A DNA stretch of 64,000 bases from assembly GCF_001632745.1 (NCBI RefSeq), contig NZ_LQRT01000006.1, positions 1 through 64,000 on the forward strand, written 5' to 3'. The notes beneath the pieces are model-generated. The model was not told where the DNA came from and did no database searches. It saw only the letters and a list, made by a program, of their open reading frames with translations. This document shows, one piece after another, positions 1 to 10,900 of this stretch. This DNA is from Aquimarina aggregata (GTDB lineage Bacteria > Bacteroidota > Bacteroidia > Flavobacteriales > Flavobacteriaceae). A program made the position numbers and the translations under genes. Position 1 is the first letter of the stretch, and each line of letters starts with the position of its first letter.

Positions 1-3000
1 CTAAACGTAGCATTGGCTAAGTCATTATCATAATCACCATTACCTGCTGTACCATTTGCAACACTCGCTCCGATACTGATTGCACTACTACTACCATTAC
101 TCAACGTAACTGTATGAACCAAAGCATCGCCTTCTTCTTCCGTTGGACTACTTACTGTACTTACTGTAGGAGCATTATCATCATCGGTAATTGTTCCGGT
201 GCCACTAGCAGTAGTATTACTACTATTGGTAATACCGGTAATATTAAGGTTTAAGGTCTCATTTGGCTCATCTATCGTATCATTGGTAGTAGGAACTCTA
301 AAGGTAACACTGGTCTCACCTGCAGGAATCGTAATACTTCCTCCTGTATAATCTACAAAAGCACCACTGCCAATCTGTACCTGTAACGGAGTACCCGTAT
401 CGGTTCCTATAGTCGCTGGATTAACTCCTGTACCCGCTAAAGCTGGTGTAAATTCTATAGCATTCGTACTCGCATTACTTAAACTTATCGCAAAATCTAA
501 ATTAGAACCTTCTGTAACCGTAGGGCTACTAATACTTAATGTAGGAGGGAACTCAGTACAAAATCGTGTATTCCCAAAACCAATTCCTCGAGATTCTAAA
601 GGAGCACAGCCTGCACAATTATTCCATACAATACTTATACTCGTAATTCCATCAGTATCTAAAAAGTTAACTCCTAGCTGACTATCTTCTACATTACTAG
701 TTCCATTATTAGCATTAACAACACCGGTAGCACCATCTACTGTGAAATTAGGTGTAGCGCCTGTTGTAAACGTCGGGAATATTGTATTTCCTAAACCATC
801 TATTGCTGTAATTGTTACTCTATCTCCACTACTTTCTAAAGAAGAAAAATCTATATCAAATAAGTCAAAACCTATAGAATAAATATTAGTGGCACCGCTA
901 CCATCCGAAAATGTTATCGTTTGTATAATCCCAGCACTACCTGTAGCCAATCCGTCAGTATGTATTTGTAATACTTCTTGCGTATTTACTGTTGCATTAA
1001 ATCCAATATTTGGAGAAAGTGTTGAACCAGGCCAAGCTGATAAAGTACCTGTCTCTCCTGTAAAAGTATGTGTTATATTAATTCCTGAACTATTAACATC
1101 ATTAAATGTATTTGTTAAAGCCCCATCTGGTGCCCAATCAAATTCATTATCTGCTGTAGCTTCAGGTACTGTATCCCAATTAAGGCTATACAACGTACCA
1201 TCACAAGCAGGAGTTGTATGAAGCACATTTGGAGGAGGAAGTACAAATCCGTCTATTCCCCCATCATTTGATACATTGACTGTTACTGAATGACTGCTAG
1301 GATCTGTTCCTAGTGTTTGCGTAAAAGTAGTTCCATAATCTGGATCTATAATATCAACAGTTGCTGTTCCAGGAGCTAAAGATGTCGCTGTCCAGATACC
1401 ATTAAAATTTGTTGTTACAACTTGGACATTATTAAGAGCATCAGTAACTCTAACATCAACATTTCTTGCTTTAGGTTCAGCCCCTTCAAAAATTCCATTT
1501 CCGTTAACATCTATAAAAATTTGTCCGGATAGTACTGTACAAATATTAATTGTATCGTCAGTCACCCCAGCATTTAATGCCAAACCATAATCTACTCCAG
1601 GAGCATCAACCAGTCCATTTGCCGGGTTTATATTCGCAGGAGTACCATCTCCAAATTGGCCTCCATCTGTACCATCTGCATCTGTATCATTATAAGCTTC
1701 ATCAGCATCACTACACCCATCATCATCACTATCTAACTCTAAACAATCAGGTATTGAGTCACCATCTGAATCTCTAAATACTTCTACAAGAGGTTCTGCA
1801 GGGCTATTAAAAGTAAACGTTAAACCTCCTATAAAACCTAAATTCATGAATCTTATTTCTACTTCTGCTCCTGCTGTAATTGGAATAGACGCTGCAACTC
1901 CACTACCCGGTCTTGGATCAGGTGCTCCTCCGCTAGGGAAATAAGCATATTCTCTAACCCCATCAACAAAAACTTCAATAACATCATCTACGATTTCATT
2001 AGCCCCACCTCCAAAAGAAAGTGTTCCTGCAGTTGGAAAAGTTCTTCTAAAATCAATTTCATAATACGGATTCCCTGAAGAAGCCCATGTAGTACCTATA
2101 TAGTTATCTGGACGTAAAGGAATTGTTGGTGTTTCCATTTGACTCCACCTATCATTTATTGCCGAACCTCCAGACGAATATGTTGCTGAATTACTATTAA
2201 CACCAAAAAATGACTCCCCTCTAAAAGTTCTTGAACCTGGATTTCCTGATCCGTCTCTTTCTACGGTAAAACTAGAGGCAGCTACTGCCTGATGTCCTTC
2301 ATAATATGAAGCTGCCCAATACCCGGTTGGAAAACTGGAATCTTCTGTACCGTCTATATTTAAAGTAAGTGAATTACAACCTTCTGTTATATCTGAAATA
2401 CCATCATTATCATTATCTAAATCACAACCATCAGGAACCAAATCTCCATCGGTATCTACTGAATCATCAAAATTAGGACATACATCACTGACATTAACAA
2501 CTCCGTCATTATCATCATCACACTGTGCTCCTGTTGTAGTGTTATCTGTACTACTTACATCGCTTTGACCAGAACCAGCAGTATTTGGAACTCCTGTTCC
2601 CGTATTTACTCCTCCTGTAATTTCTCCAGTACTATTATTTACCTGAGTTGCCAAAATCCCCCCGTTACCTTCTAAAGCATCAAAACAACTATCATTATCA
2701 CTATCTGTATCTAAATAATTTGGTATATTATCTCCATCTGTATCATCTAATGAACAGTATTCAAAATTTGAAAACAAAAATGTTACATTACCATTATTGG
2801 TTACATCACCATCTTGCCTTTGTTTTCTTGTAATAACATTAAAGGAAGTTACTTGCCCATTTATTGTTACTTCTGTGTAATTAAGTGCAGTATTTACAAC
2901 ACCATCAGAATATGCCGTTATCGTTGGAGACAAACTATTATTATTCTCTATAATATGAGAATTACCATTAGAAGTAGCCAAGTAGTCTGCATTAGGAAAT

Positions 3001-4664
3001 GATGATGGATCCATCAAATTACCCATATATACAGATTCGACATTAGGTCCAGTTGCATTTACAGTAACTCTATCCCCTTGATCAATACCTGACCACCTAA
3101 ACTTAACACCAGAAACCGTCTGATTAAACGTAAATGTATACGTTACTGTTTCTCCTATACCATCATCTATTTGCTGTCCCTGTATTCTTAAAGAAGTTGT
3201 ATTTTCTACTAATAACTGGGACAATGAACCTCCATCTATTGTATTTGCTACGGCAGTCACATCTACATTAACCCCATCAAAATCATAAATATCGTTAATT
3301 GCTCCAACCCCATTTTGATTTCCAGAAGGAGCTGTTCCAACGTTGATCACACCAGATGCACAATTTAATCCTTCGTTTATATCAGTAATACCATCATTAT
3401 CATCATCTAAATCTGTGCTATCATCGACTCCATCACCATCATTATCTCTTAATACAACATTTAATTGATAATCCTCAACTTCACCATTGCTAACATTACC
3501 TGACGCGTCACTAGCGGTTAACGTTTCTGTAGATAACCTAAATCTAGCAAAAGTAGAAGATTCTACACTATTGGGTCCTGAACTATTAATATTATTCCAT
3601 GTAAGCGTAACTATACCATTAGTTGTGCCATCAGGCACACTAGCTGTGGCGTACTCATCTGTATCAAAAATACCGTTATTATCAAAATCAATCCATCCTG
3701 CAAGATTAGCAGTTACTCCTTCATTATTATTTACTGTAACATCTACACTATATGAAGATGTATTGGTAGTAAGAAGATCAAATACAGGAACTCCTTCATC
3801 CCTATCAGCTGTTGCAGTAGCATTTGTTCTATCTGCGATAACACCATCACTATCTGGCATTGTTGTACCTAAAAACAAATTAGTTGTTGGTGTAAACTGA
3901 CCCGAAAAAGTATGTATTGCTTCTGCATACCCAGGTGCATCCCCATAATCGGTATGTACAAATACACCAATTGCTATACCCGTACCTCCTGCTGTCCTAA
4001 TCAACTCTGCATTAATATCTAATGGATTAGCTAAAGCAGCTTGTTCTGTATACATTATTGGTGTACCATAACCACTTGGACCTGGAACCGATCCTGCTCC
4101 AAAAAAAGAATATGTCTGTGTACCTACTCCTGAATCAGAGAAGAGAGTAGGATTAATTTCATCTATTTTAGCCCAATTTGTTCCCGTATTACTATTTATT
4201 GTCAACACAAAATCTTCACCAGTTCCAGATGCCTCACCATCTGCCATGACAATTCCAATTGGATACGGGTTACCATTTAATGTAGCTGATACAATAACTT
4301 TAATAGTCGCATCTGAGCTAACATTCCTATTCCTTAACGTTCTTTCTAAAACTGAAGTATATAAAGGAGTAATCGCTCTAGGTGCACCAGCAACTTGTGA
4401 TTGCACACCAGAAGAAATTTCTTGAACTGTAACACTTAATACTATACCTCCAGGTACATTAAAAACGGTAGGACCAAAAGTTTCTCCAGATACATCATTA
4501 TCAGGAATCATACTTGAGAAATCTAACCAGTAAATTTCATCCAAATACAATCCAGATCCTGCTGTAGAAAATTGAGCAGAAATACTAGTGCTGAAAAGAA
4601 AAATAAGAGTTAAAAAAGAAATACTTCTTTTTAAACCCCTTAAGACTTGGGTAATTTTTTTCAT
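1..4664 (-). CDS. giant secreted multidomain surface protein (CshA-like, GEVED, TSP3, SdrD-B-like, Calx-beta-like), 3' end outside window
   Basis: Open from an ATG at 4664 to the left edge (1554 codons, no stop), so the C-terminus is missing. The first 30 residues are a signal peptide (basic start, long hydrophobic core, ending SISA). A CshA-type non-repetitive domain follows to about residue 230 (ITPLYTSVLERTLRNRN), then a GEVED domain (about 237-398, ending NGEVEDYQ). Several thrombospondin type-3 calcium-binding stretches rich in DxDxDG lie near 405-437, 638-668, 714-758 and 964-997. A lectin-like beta domain sits near 770-956, an SdrD-B-like repeat near 1040-1100 (IFIDVNGNGIFEG) and Calx-beta-like repeats from about 1375. 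The architecture matches flavobacterial adhesin-like proteins, which usually end in a type IX secretion domain or gliding-motility domain; that end lies outside. Surface adhesion is inferred. Antisense ORFs across it are shadows. Confidence 0.85.
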   Translation of the reverse strand, partial: MKKITQVLRGLKRSISFLTLIFLFSTSISAQFSTAGSGLYLDEIYWLDFSSMIPDNDVSGETFGPTVFNVPGGIVLSVTVQEISSGVQSQVAGAPRAITPLYTSVLERTLRNRNVSSDATIKVIVSATLNGNPYPIGIVMADGEASGTGEDFVLTINSNTGTNWAKIDEINPTLFSDSGVGTQTYSFFGAGSVPGPSGYGTPIMYTEQAALANPLDINAELIRTAGGTGIAIGVFVHTDYGDAPGYAEAIHTFSGQFTPTTNLFLGTTMPDSDGVIADRTNATATADRDEGVPVFDLLTTNTSSYSVDVTVNNNEGVTANLAGWIDFDNNGIFDTDEYATASVPDGTTNGIVTLTWNNINSSGPNSVESSTFARFRLSTETLTASDASGNVSNGEVEDYQLNVVLRDNDGDGVDDSTDLDDDNDGITDINEGLNCASGVINVGTAPSGNQNGVGAINDIYDFDGVNVDVTAVANTIDGGSLSQLLVENTTSLRIQGQQIDDGIGETVTYTFTFNQTVSGVKFRWSGIDQGDRVTVNATGPNVESVYMGNLMDPSSFPNADYLATSNGNSHIIENNNSLSPTITAYSDGVVNTALNYTEVTINGQVTSFNVITRKQRQDGDVTNNGNVTFLFSNFEYCSLDDTDGDNIPNYLDTDSDNDSCFDALEGNGGILATQVNNSTGEITGGVNTGTGVPNTAGSGQSDVSSTDNTTTGAQCDDDNDGVVNVSDVCPNFDDSVDTDGDLVPDGCDLDNDNDGISDITEGCNSLTLNIDGTEDSSFPTGYWAASYYEGHQAVAASSFTVERDGSGNPGSRTFRGESFFGVNSNSATYSSGGSAINDRWSQMETPTIPLRPDNYIGTTWASSGNPYYEIDFRRTFPTAGTLSFGGGANEIVDDVIEVFVDGVREYAYFPSGGAPDPRPGSGVAASIPITAGAEVEIRFMNLGFIGGLTFTFNSPAEPLVEVFRDSDGDSIPDCLELDSDDDGCSDADEAYNDTDADGTDGGQFGDGTPANINPANGLVDAPGVDYGLALNAGVTDDTINICTVLSGQIFIDVNGNGIFEGAEPKARNVDVRVTDALNNVQVVTTNFNGIWTATSLAPGTATVDIIDPDYGTTFTQTLGTDPSSHSVTVNVSNDGGIDGFVLPPPNVLHTTPACDGTLYSLNWDTVPEATADNEFDWAPDGALTNTFNDVNSSGINITHTFTGETGTLSAWPGSTLSPNIGFNATVNTQEVLQIHTDGLATGSAGIIQTITFSDGSGATNIYSIGFDLFDIDFSSLESSGDRVTITAIDGLGNTIFPTFTTGATPNFTVDGATGVVNANNGTSNVEDSQLGVNFLDTDGITSISIVWNNCAGCAPLESRGIGFGNTRFCTEFPPTLSISSPTVTEGSNLDFAISLSNASTNAIEFTPALAGTGVNPATIGTDTGTPLQVQIGSGAFVDYTGGSITIPAGETSVTFRVPTTNDTIDEPNETLNLNITGITNSSNTTASGTGTITDDDNAPTVSTVSSPTEEEGDALVHTVTLSNGSSSAISIGASVANGTAGNGDYDNDLANATF

Positions 4665-5223
4665 ATAACAATGTGTTTACAAATATATCTACGAAAACAT
4701 GTTAGGGTCGGTTTTCATAAATTATAACAAAAACACCTTTAAAATACATTTAAGGCGTATAAAAATTATGGTTTTACCGTAGTCCCTGATTCAAAATTAA
4801 GAAAATAAAGTTAAATTACTAGGCGCCAACCTCATTATTTAGTTAAATATATCGACGAAATACATATTTAACACGATAAAATACACATCCCTTTAGTAAA
4901 TACTACTTACACTTTTATAAAAAATACTAGTTCTCATAGTATAGTATGGAATAATTTAATCGACTCTTTTTTTAATTTTAATAGCAACTAAAGCTCGAGC
5001 ATTAAATACACTAATCATATCTAACATGCTCAATAACATCAAATTTCATATAAATTTATAAAGATTAAAGTTTAAGTTTATGGAAAACCTCAAGGAAATC
5101 GATGTAATAATTTTTTTAACGATAAAATACATTACAAATAAAATTTATTCCTATAATCCTACGCGCGCTCTTATAATATTGTCTTAGTATTCTCCCCTAC
5201 ATATATTCTATTTAATATTATAT
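4665..5223. other. 559-bp AT-rich intergenic region with divergent promoters
   Basis: No ORF or RNA gene is visible. On the minus strand CAAATATA at 4680-4687 reads as an exact -7 box TATATTTG for the surface-protein gene, about 15 bp from its ATG. On the plus strand TATATTTG at 5219-5226 serves prfC. Neither has a clear TTTG -33 element at the usual spacing. The rest is featureless AT-rich sequence. Confidence 0.5.
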
Positions 5224-5226
5224 TTG
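5219..5226 (+). promoter_or_regulatory. -7 box of prfC
   Basis: TATATTTG matches the Bacteroidota -7 consensus TAnnTTTG exactly. It contains the in-frame TTG at 5224, which therefore is promoter sequence and not a start codon; the ATG at 5248 follows after a leader of roughly 15-18 nt. No good -33 TTTG is present. Confidence 0.5.
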
Positions 5227-5247
5227 CATCCTTACTATAAAGATTTT

Positions 5248-6834
5248 ATGAAATTTATTGAAGAAATAGGGAGACGAAGAACCTTTGGAATTATATCTCA
5301 CCCAGATGCAGGAAAAACTACTTTAACTGAAAAATTATTACTTTTTGGTGGTGCCATACAAGAAGCTGGGGCTGTAAAATCTAATAAAATAAAAAAAGGA
5401 GCGACTAGTGACTTTATGGAAATCGAACGACAGCGTGGGATTTCGGTAGCTACATCGGTTCTAGCTTTTGAATATAAAAACATCAAAGTTAATATATTAG
5501 ATACCCCTGGACACAAGGATTTTGCCGAAGATACTTTTAGAACACTTACCGCTGTTGATAGTGTCATCGTTGTTATAGATGTAGCAAAAGGTGTTGAGGA
5601 ACAAACAGAAAAACTAGTTTCTGTATGTAGAATGCGAAATATCCCAATGATTGTTTTCATTAATAAATTAGACAGAGAGGGTAAAGATGCATTTGAATTA
5701 CTAGATGAAATAGAACAAAAACTTGGTTTAACTGTTACACCTCTAAGTTTTCCTATTGGGATGGGTTATGACTTTAAAGGAATTTATAACATTTGGGAAA
5801 AAAACATTAATCTTTTTAGTGGTGATAATCGTAAAAACATTGAAGAAACTATTGAGATTTCTGACTTATCATCTAAAGAACTTAATACTACCATTGGTGA
5901 CAGTGCAGCCGAAACTTTAAGAGAAGAACTCGAATTAGTAGAAGGGATTTATCCTAAATTTGAGAAAGATGCCTATCAAAATGGAACATTGCAACCTGTA
6001 TTTTTTGGTTCTGCTTTGAACAATTTTGGTGTTAGAGAATTATTAGATTGTTTTATCTCTATTGCTCCTAAGCCAAGGCCAAAAGAAAGTGATACCCGTG
6101 TCGTAAATCCAGAAGAAAAAGACTTTACTGGATTTGTATTTAAGATTCATGCAAATATGGATCCTAAACATAGAGATCGCTTAGCTTTTATAAAAATTGT
6201 TTCTGGGGTATTCGAAAGAAATGTACCCTACTTGCACACAAGACACAATAAAAAATTAAAATTTTCTAGTCCAAATGCCTTTTTTGCAGAGAAAAAAGAA
6301 ATAGTAGATACCTCATACCCTGGAGATATTGTGGGATTACATGATACCGGAAACTTTAAAATTGGTGATACCCTTACTCAAGGCGAGATCTTACATTATA
6401 AAGGAATACCAAGTTTTTCTCCAGAACACTTTAGATATATCAATAATGCTGATCCAATGAAATCAAAACAATTGGCCAAAGGGATTGATCAATTAATGGA
6501 TGAAGGAGTAGCCCAGCTTTTTACACTTGAACTGAATGGAAGAAAAGTTATTGGTACAGTTGGAGCACTTCAGTATGAAGTAATACAATACCGATTAGAG
6601 CATGAATATGGAGCTAAATGTACTTATGAAAATTTAAATGTACATAAAGCATGCTGGGTAGATATTAAAGATGCAGATGAAAATGAGTTTAAGGATTTTA
6701 AACGAGTAAAAAGTAAATTTCTGGCAAAAGATAAGCAGGGTCAATTAGTGTTTTTTGCAGATTCATCATTTAGCTTACAAATGACACAACAAAAATATCC
6801 TTCTATTGTTTTTCATTTCACATCCGAATTTTAA
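5248..6834 (+). CDS. prfC: peptide chain release factor 3
   Basis: 528 residues, the same length as E. coli RF3 (529). RF3 is the cytoplasmic GTPase that removes RF1/RF2 from the ribosome after termination. The G domain is complete: P-loop HPDAGKTT, switch region with [13 protein letters not shown], and NKLD. The RF3-specific stretches [17 protein letters not shown] and GALQYEV follow. The start is taken at ATG 5248 because the protein then begins [18 protein letters not shown], aligning with the family; the upstream TTG lies inside the -7 promoter box. It is a single-gene unit, convergent with the DUF962 gene across a strong hairpin terminator. Confidence 0.97.
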   Translation: MKFIEEIGRRRTFGIISHPDAGKTTLTEKLLLFGGAIQEAGAVKSNKIKKGATSDFMEIERQRGISVATSVLAFEYKNIKVNILDTPGHKDFAEDTFRTLTAVDSVIVVIDVAKGVEEQTEKLVSVCRMRNIPMIVFINKLDREGKDAFELLDEIEQKLGLTVTPLSFPIGMGYDFKGIYNIWEKNINLFSGDNRKNIEETIEISDLSSKELNTTIGDSAAETLREELELVEGIYPKFEKDAYQNGTLQPVFFGSALNNFGVRELLDCFISIAPKPRPKESDTRVVNPEEKDFTGFVFKIHANMDPKHRDRLAFIKIVSGVFERNVPYLHTRHNKKLKFSSPNAFFAEKKEIVDTSYPGDIVGLHDTGNFKIGDTLTQGEILHYKGIPSFSPEHFRYINNADPMKSKQLAKGIDQLMDEGVAQLFTLELNGRKVIGTVGALQYEVIQYRLEHEYGAKCTYENLNVHKACWVDIKDADENEFKDFKRVKSKFLAKDKQGQLVFFADSSFSLQMTQQKYPSIVFHFTSEF

Positions 6835-6935
6835 AACAACTCAGACCAATATATAGATAACTATCCTTAAAAAGATTTTAAAGCTATTTAAGGACAAATA
6901 ATAGATCAAAACAGACATATATACTATTATAAAAC

Positions 6936-6971
6936 AAAACGGCTTGCAATCGATTTATTGCAAGCCGTTTT
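6936..6971. terminator. bidirectional intrinsic terminator between prfC and the DUF962 gene
   Basis: Perfect inverted repeat: a 15-nt arm (aaaacggcttgcaat), a 6-nt loop and the matching arm, with an A-run before it and a T-run after it, so it can terminate transcripts from both convergent genes. Confidence 0.85.
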
Positions 6972-7028
6972 TATATTTATATTCTTAAAACCAATGACTA
7001 TTACTACTTATATAGATTTTTTTTATTA

Positions 7029-7349
7029 TTAATCTTTACCACTGTCTAACGAACGTTGACCGAACAGGATCTCAAAAAATAATTTAAAATCCGAAATCAA
7101 ACTCCAAAAGGGATATTTAAATGTAGCTGGTTTATTTTTCTCAAAAAAAGCATGACCAACCCATGCAAAACCATAACCTATAATAGGTACGATAAACCAT
7201 TTCCAGGTCCAATTAAAATAGATGGCAATTCCTATACATATAAAAACTAAAAATGTTCCTATAAAATGTAACGTGCGGCTTGTTTTATTTTGGTGTTCTG
7301 TTAAATAAAATTTATAAAACTCCTTAAATGTTTTGATTCTATCAGACAT
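7029..7349 (-). CDS. DUF962 / Mpo1-like small membrane protein
   Basis: 106 residues with two hydrophobic segments (about 28-45 and 48-68). The conserved pattern of the DUF962 (Mpo1-like) family is visible: EHQN with SRTLHFIGT near 18-33, GYGFAWVGH near 58-66, then FEKNKPATF and YPFWSL. The yeast member Mpo1 is an Fe(II) dioxygenase acting on 2-hydroxy fatty acids; the histidines needed for that are kept here, so lipid alpha-oxidation is possible but inferred. It is transcribed alone, with an exact -7 box TATATTTG on the minus strand at 7376-7383, and ends in the terminator shared with prfC. Confidence 0.85.
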   Translation of the reverse strand: MSDRIKTFKEFYKFYLTEHQNKTSRTLHFIGTFLVFICIGIAIYFNWTWKWFIVPIIGYGFAWVGHAFFEKNKPATFKYPFWSLISDFKLFFEILFGQRSLDSGKD

Positions 7350-7375
7350 TACATATCTAATTTATATGTTTATCT

Positions 7376-7383
7376 CAAATATA
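7376..7383 (-). promoter_or_regulatory. -7 box upstream of the DUF962 gene
   Basis: Plus-strand CAAATATA reads TATATTTG on the minus strand, an exact TAnnTTTG match 27 bp upstream of the ATG. No clear -33 element is seen. Confidence 0.4.
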
Positions 7384-7509
7384 CTAAAAACATAACTTTT
7401 AAAAATTAGTCTTTATTTATCATCAAAAAAAAGCATTTTCTATACGTTTATTATATAATAGAGTAACTTAATGTGTATAAAAATTAGATCTCTAACAAAG
7501 TAGTTAGCA

Positions 7510-7824
7510 CTAAGCCTCACCAGTTGGTCCAAAATTCATAGGGATAGGTGGTTGCTCGTAATCTATAATTTCACCATGAGCAGCTTCGAATCTATTTACA
7601 TTATCAATAAGAGCTTTAGATAGTCTTTTTGCATGTTGTGGTGTTAAGATAATTCTACTTTTTACTTTACTTTTAGGTCTTCCCGGCATTATATTCACAA
7701 AATCAACTACAAATTCTGATACAGAGTGATTAATAATTGCAAGATTACTGTATATGCCATCCGCGATTGACTCATCTAATTCTATATTTAATTGATTCTG
7801 CTTTGGGTTTTTATTCTCTGCCAT
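7510..7824 (-). CDS. DUF3467 domain-containing protein
   Basis: 104-residue soluble protein recognisable as DUF3467: NIELDE near the start, YSNLAIINHSVSEFVVDF in the middle, then PGRPKSKVKSRIILTPQHAKRL. Function is unknown. It lies directly downstream of rpoC on the same strand, an arrangement common in Bacteroidota, but a strong terminator (7940-7961) separates the two, so it may depend on read-through or on its own promoter in the 145-bp gap. No signal peptide or membrane segment is present. A role linked to transcription is only suggested by the conserved neighbourhood. Confidence 0.88.
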   Translation of the reverse strand: MAENKNPKQNQLNIELDESIADGIYSNLAIINHSVSEFVVDFVNIMPGRPKSKVKSRIILTPQHAKRLSKALIDNVNRFEAAHGEIIDYEQPPIPMNFGPTGEA

Positions 7825-7939
7825 GTCACTTTTTTTTGTAACCCGTTTGGGTTGCCATTATTTTTTTGGTTTTTTAGAAAAGAAAAACCGAATGTATAGT
7901 ACTTCCGGTTTTATGTTTACTTTTCTATTTAAAAAAGAA

Positions 7940-7961
7940 AGCCTGCCTAAAAAGGCAGGCT
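7940..7961 (-). terminator. intrinsic terminator after rpoC
   Basis: Minus-strand hairpin AGCCTGCCT / AGGCAGGCT (9 bp, GC-rich, 4-nt loop) followed by TTCTTTTTT. It starts 9 bp after the rpoC stop codon and marks the end of the rpoBC transcript. Confidence 0.88.
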
Positions 7962-7969
7962 ATTATAAT

Positions 7970-10900
7970 TTAGTTATAATTTACTTCTTGTCGCTGTTCC
8001 ATTCGCTCTTCAAATTCTTCATTTGATCCTACGATGATGCTTTCATAATCTCTCATACCTGTACCTGCTGGAATTCTGTGACCAACAATTACATTTTCTT
8101 TAAGACCTTCTAGCGTATCAACTTTTCCGCTTACAGCAGCTTCGTTTAATACTTTGGTAGTTTCCTGGAATGACGCAGCAGATATAAACGATTTCGTTTG
8201 TAGCGATGCTCTTGTAATACCTTGTAGTATTGGAGTTGCAGTCGCTGGCGATACGTCTCTTGCAGTAACAAGATTCTTATCATCTCTACGCAATACAGAA
8301 TTTTCATCTCTTAAATCACGAGGAGAAATAATCTGTCCTGCTTTAAGGTTAGCACTATCTCCAGCATCTTCAACTACTTTCATTCCAAAAATCTCATCGT
8401 TTTCTTCGATAAAATCTGATTTATGAACTAGTTGATTTTCTAAGAAAATAGTATCTCCCGGATCTTGAATTCTAACTTTACGCATCATTTGACGTACTAC
8501 TACCTCAAAATGCTTATCGTTAATTTTCACACCTTGTAATCTATATACTTCTTGTACTTCGTTTACAAGGTATTGTTGTACCGCAGATGGGCCTTTGATC
8601 TTAAGAATATCTTCTGGTGTAGTTGAACCATCAGACAACGGCATTCCTGCACGTACATAATCATTTTCCTGAACAAGAATCTGATTAGAAAGCTTAACCA
8701 AGTACTTCTTGATCTCACCTATTCTTGATTCTACTATGATCTCACGATTACCACGTTTGATCTTACCAAAAGAAACAACACCATCAATCTCACTAACCAC
8801 AGCTGGGTTAGATGGATTACGCGCCTCAAACAACTCGGTAACTCTAGGAAGACCTCCTGTAATATCACCCGCTTTTGCAGATTTACGAGGAATCTTAACT
8901 AAAATTTTACCAACTCCAATCTTATCATTATCATCCACCATTAAGTGAGCTCCTACCGGAAGGTTATAAGAACGAAGAACTTCGTCTCCTTTACCCATAA
9001 TTAAAAGTGTAGGTATCTTTTTCTTATCACGAGATTCAGAAATTACTTTTTCCTGGAAACCAGTTTGTTCATCAATCTCTACTTGATATGTAATACCTTG
9101 CTCTATATTTTCATATTTTACTTTACCAGCAAATTCTGAAATAATAACACCATTATATGGATCCCACTGACAGATAACCTGATCAGCTTCTAACTTATCA
9201 CCATCCTTAATGAACAACTGTGATCCATAAGGGATTAGGTTAGTACTTAATACAATTTTTGTCTTTGGATCTATAACTTTTACTTCAGAAGTACGAGAAA
9301 TTACTACATCAATTTCTTTTCCATCATTATCTTCTCCTTTAACCGTCTTAAGTTCTTCTATTTCTGCTTTACCAGCAAATTTAGATTTTAATTGGTTATC
9401 TTCAGAGATGTTACCTGCAATACCTCCTACGTGGAATGTACGTAACGTAAGCTGTGTACCTGGTTCTCCAATTGACTGGGCAGCTACAACACCTACAGCT
9501 TCACCTCTTTGTACCGTTTTACCAGTAGCAAGGTTACGACCATAACATTTTACACAAATTCCTTTCTTAGCTTCACAAGTAAGTGCAGAACGTACTTCAA
9601 CAGTTTCTACTGGTGAGTTTTCAATAAGTTTAGCCGTTGCATCATCTATTTCTGTTCCAGCCTCAATTAGTACCTCTTGCGTTAGTGGGTTGATCACATC
9701 TGTTAATGCTGTTCTACCTACTATTCTCGCTCCAAGGCCTTCGATAATCTCTTCGTTTTTCTTTAACGGAGCAACTTCAACACCTCTAAGCGTGCCACAA
9801 TCTTCGATATTAACAATAACATCTTGAGCAACATCTACTAAACGACGAGTTAAGTACCCTGCATCTGCCGTTTTAAGAGCCGTATCCGCAAGACCTTTAC
9901 GTGCACCGTGAGTAGAGATAAAGTATTCTAAAATTGAAAGACCTTCTTTAAAGTTAGAAAGAATTGGATTCTCAATAATTTCTCCACCTGCAGAATTCGA
10001 TTTCTTAGGCTTAGCCATTAATCCACGCATTCCGGTTAACTGACGAATCTGTTCTTTAGATCCCCTTGCTCCAGAATCAAGCATCATATATACAGAGTTA
10101 AATCCTTGTTGATCTTCTCTAATACGTTTCATTGACAATTCTGTCAATTCTGCATTCGTAGAAGTCCATATATCAATAACCTGATTGTAACGTTCATTAT
10201 TCGTAATAAGTCCCATGTTATAATTCGCAACAATATTATCTACTTGCGAATTTGCATCAGCAATCATGGTGTGTTTTTCTTTAGGAATAATAATATCTCC
10301 TAAACTAAATGATAAACCACCTCTAAATGCAAAATTATACCCTAGAGTTTTTATTTCATCCAAGAAAGCAGCCGTTTCAGGAACACTAGTTACTTTAAGA
10401 ATTCCACCAATAATATCTCTAAGAGATTTTTTAGTTAAAACTTCATTAATATAACCTGCTTTTTCAGGAACTTTATCATTAAATAGAACTCTACCTGTTG
10501 TAGTTTCTATAATCTTAGTTACTATTTCTCCTTCTTCATTAATATCCTTTGTACGTACTTTAATATTAGCATTAATATCAAGTCTTTTTTCGTTATATGC
10601 AATAACTACTTCTTCTGGAGAATAGAACGTAAGATCTTCACCTTTTATCTCTAATTCTGGCGTAGATCTACGAGATTTTGTCATATAGTATAGACCAAGT
10701 ACCATATCTTGTGAAGGAACGGTTACCGGTGAACCATTCGCTGGATTCAAGATATTATGAGATGCCAGCATTAATAACTGAGCTTCTAATATTGCCTCTG
10801 GTCCTAATGGTAAATGCACCGCCATCTGATCTCCATCAAAATCGGCGTTAAATGCAGTACATACTAATGGGTGTAACTGTATTGCTTTACCCTCGATAAG

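Noticed and set aside
1675-3450. DNA-level tandem repeats or CRISPR-like array in the surface-protein gene
   Set aside because: The recurring catcat/gatgat pattern is due to Asp codons of TSP3 motifs; unit lengths vary and there are no spacers.
889-3900. Several plus-strand reading frames opposite the giant surface protein
   Set aside because: Low-complexity products from the Asp/Gly/Ser/Thr-rich repeat codons of the minus-strand gene; no family features, signal peptides or promoters.
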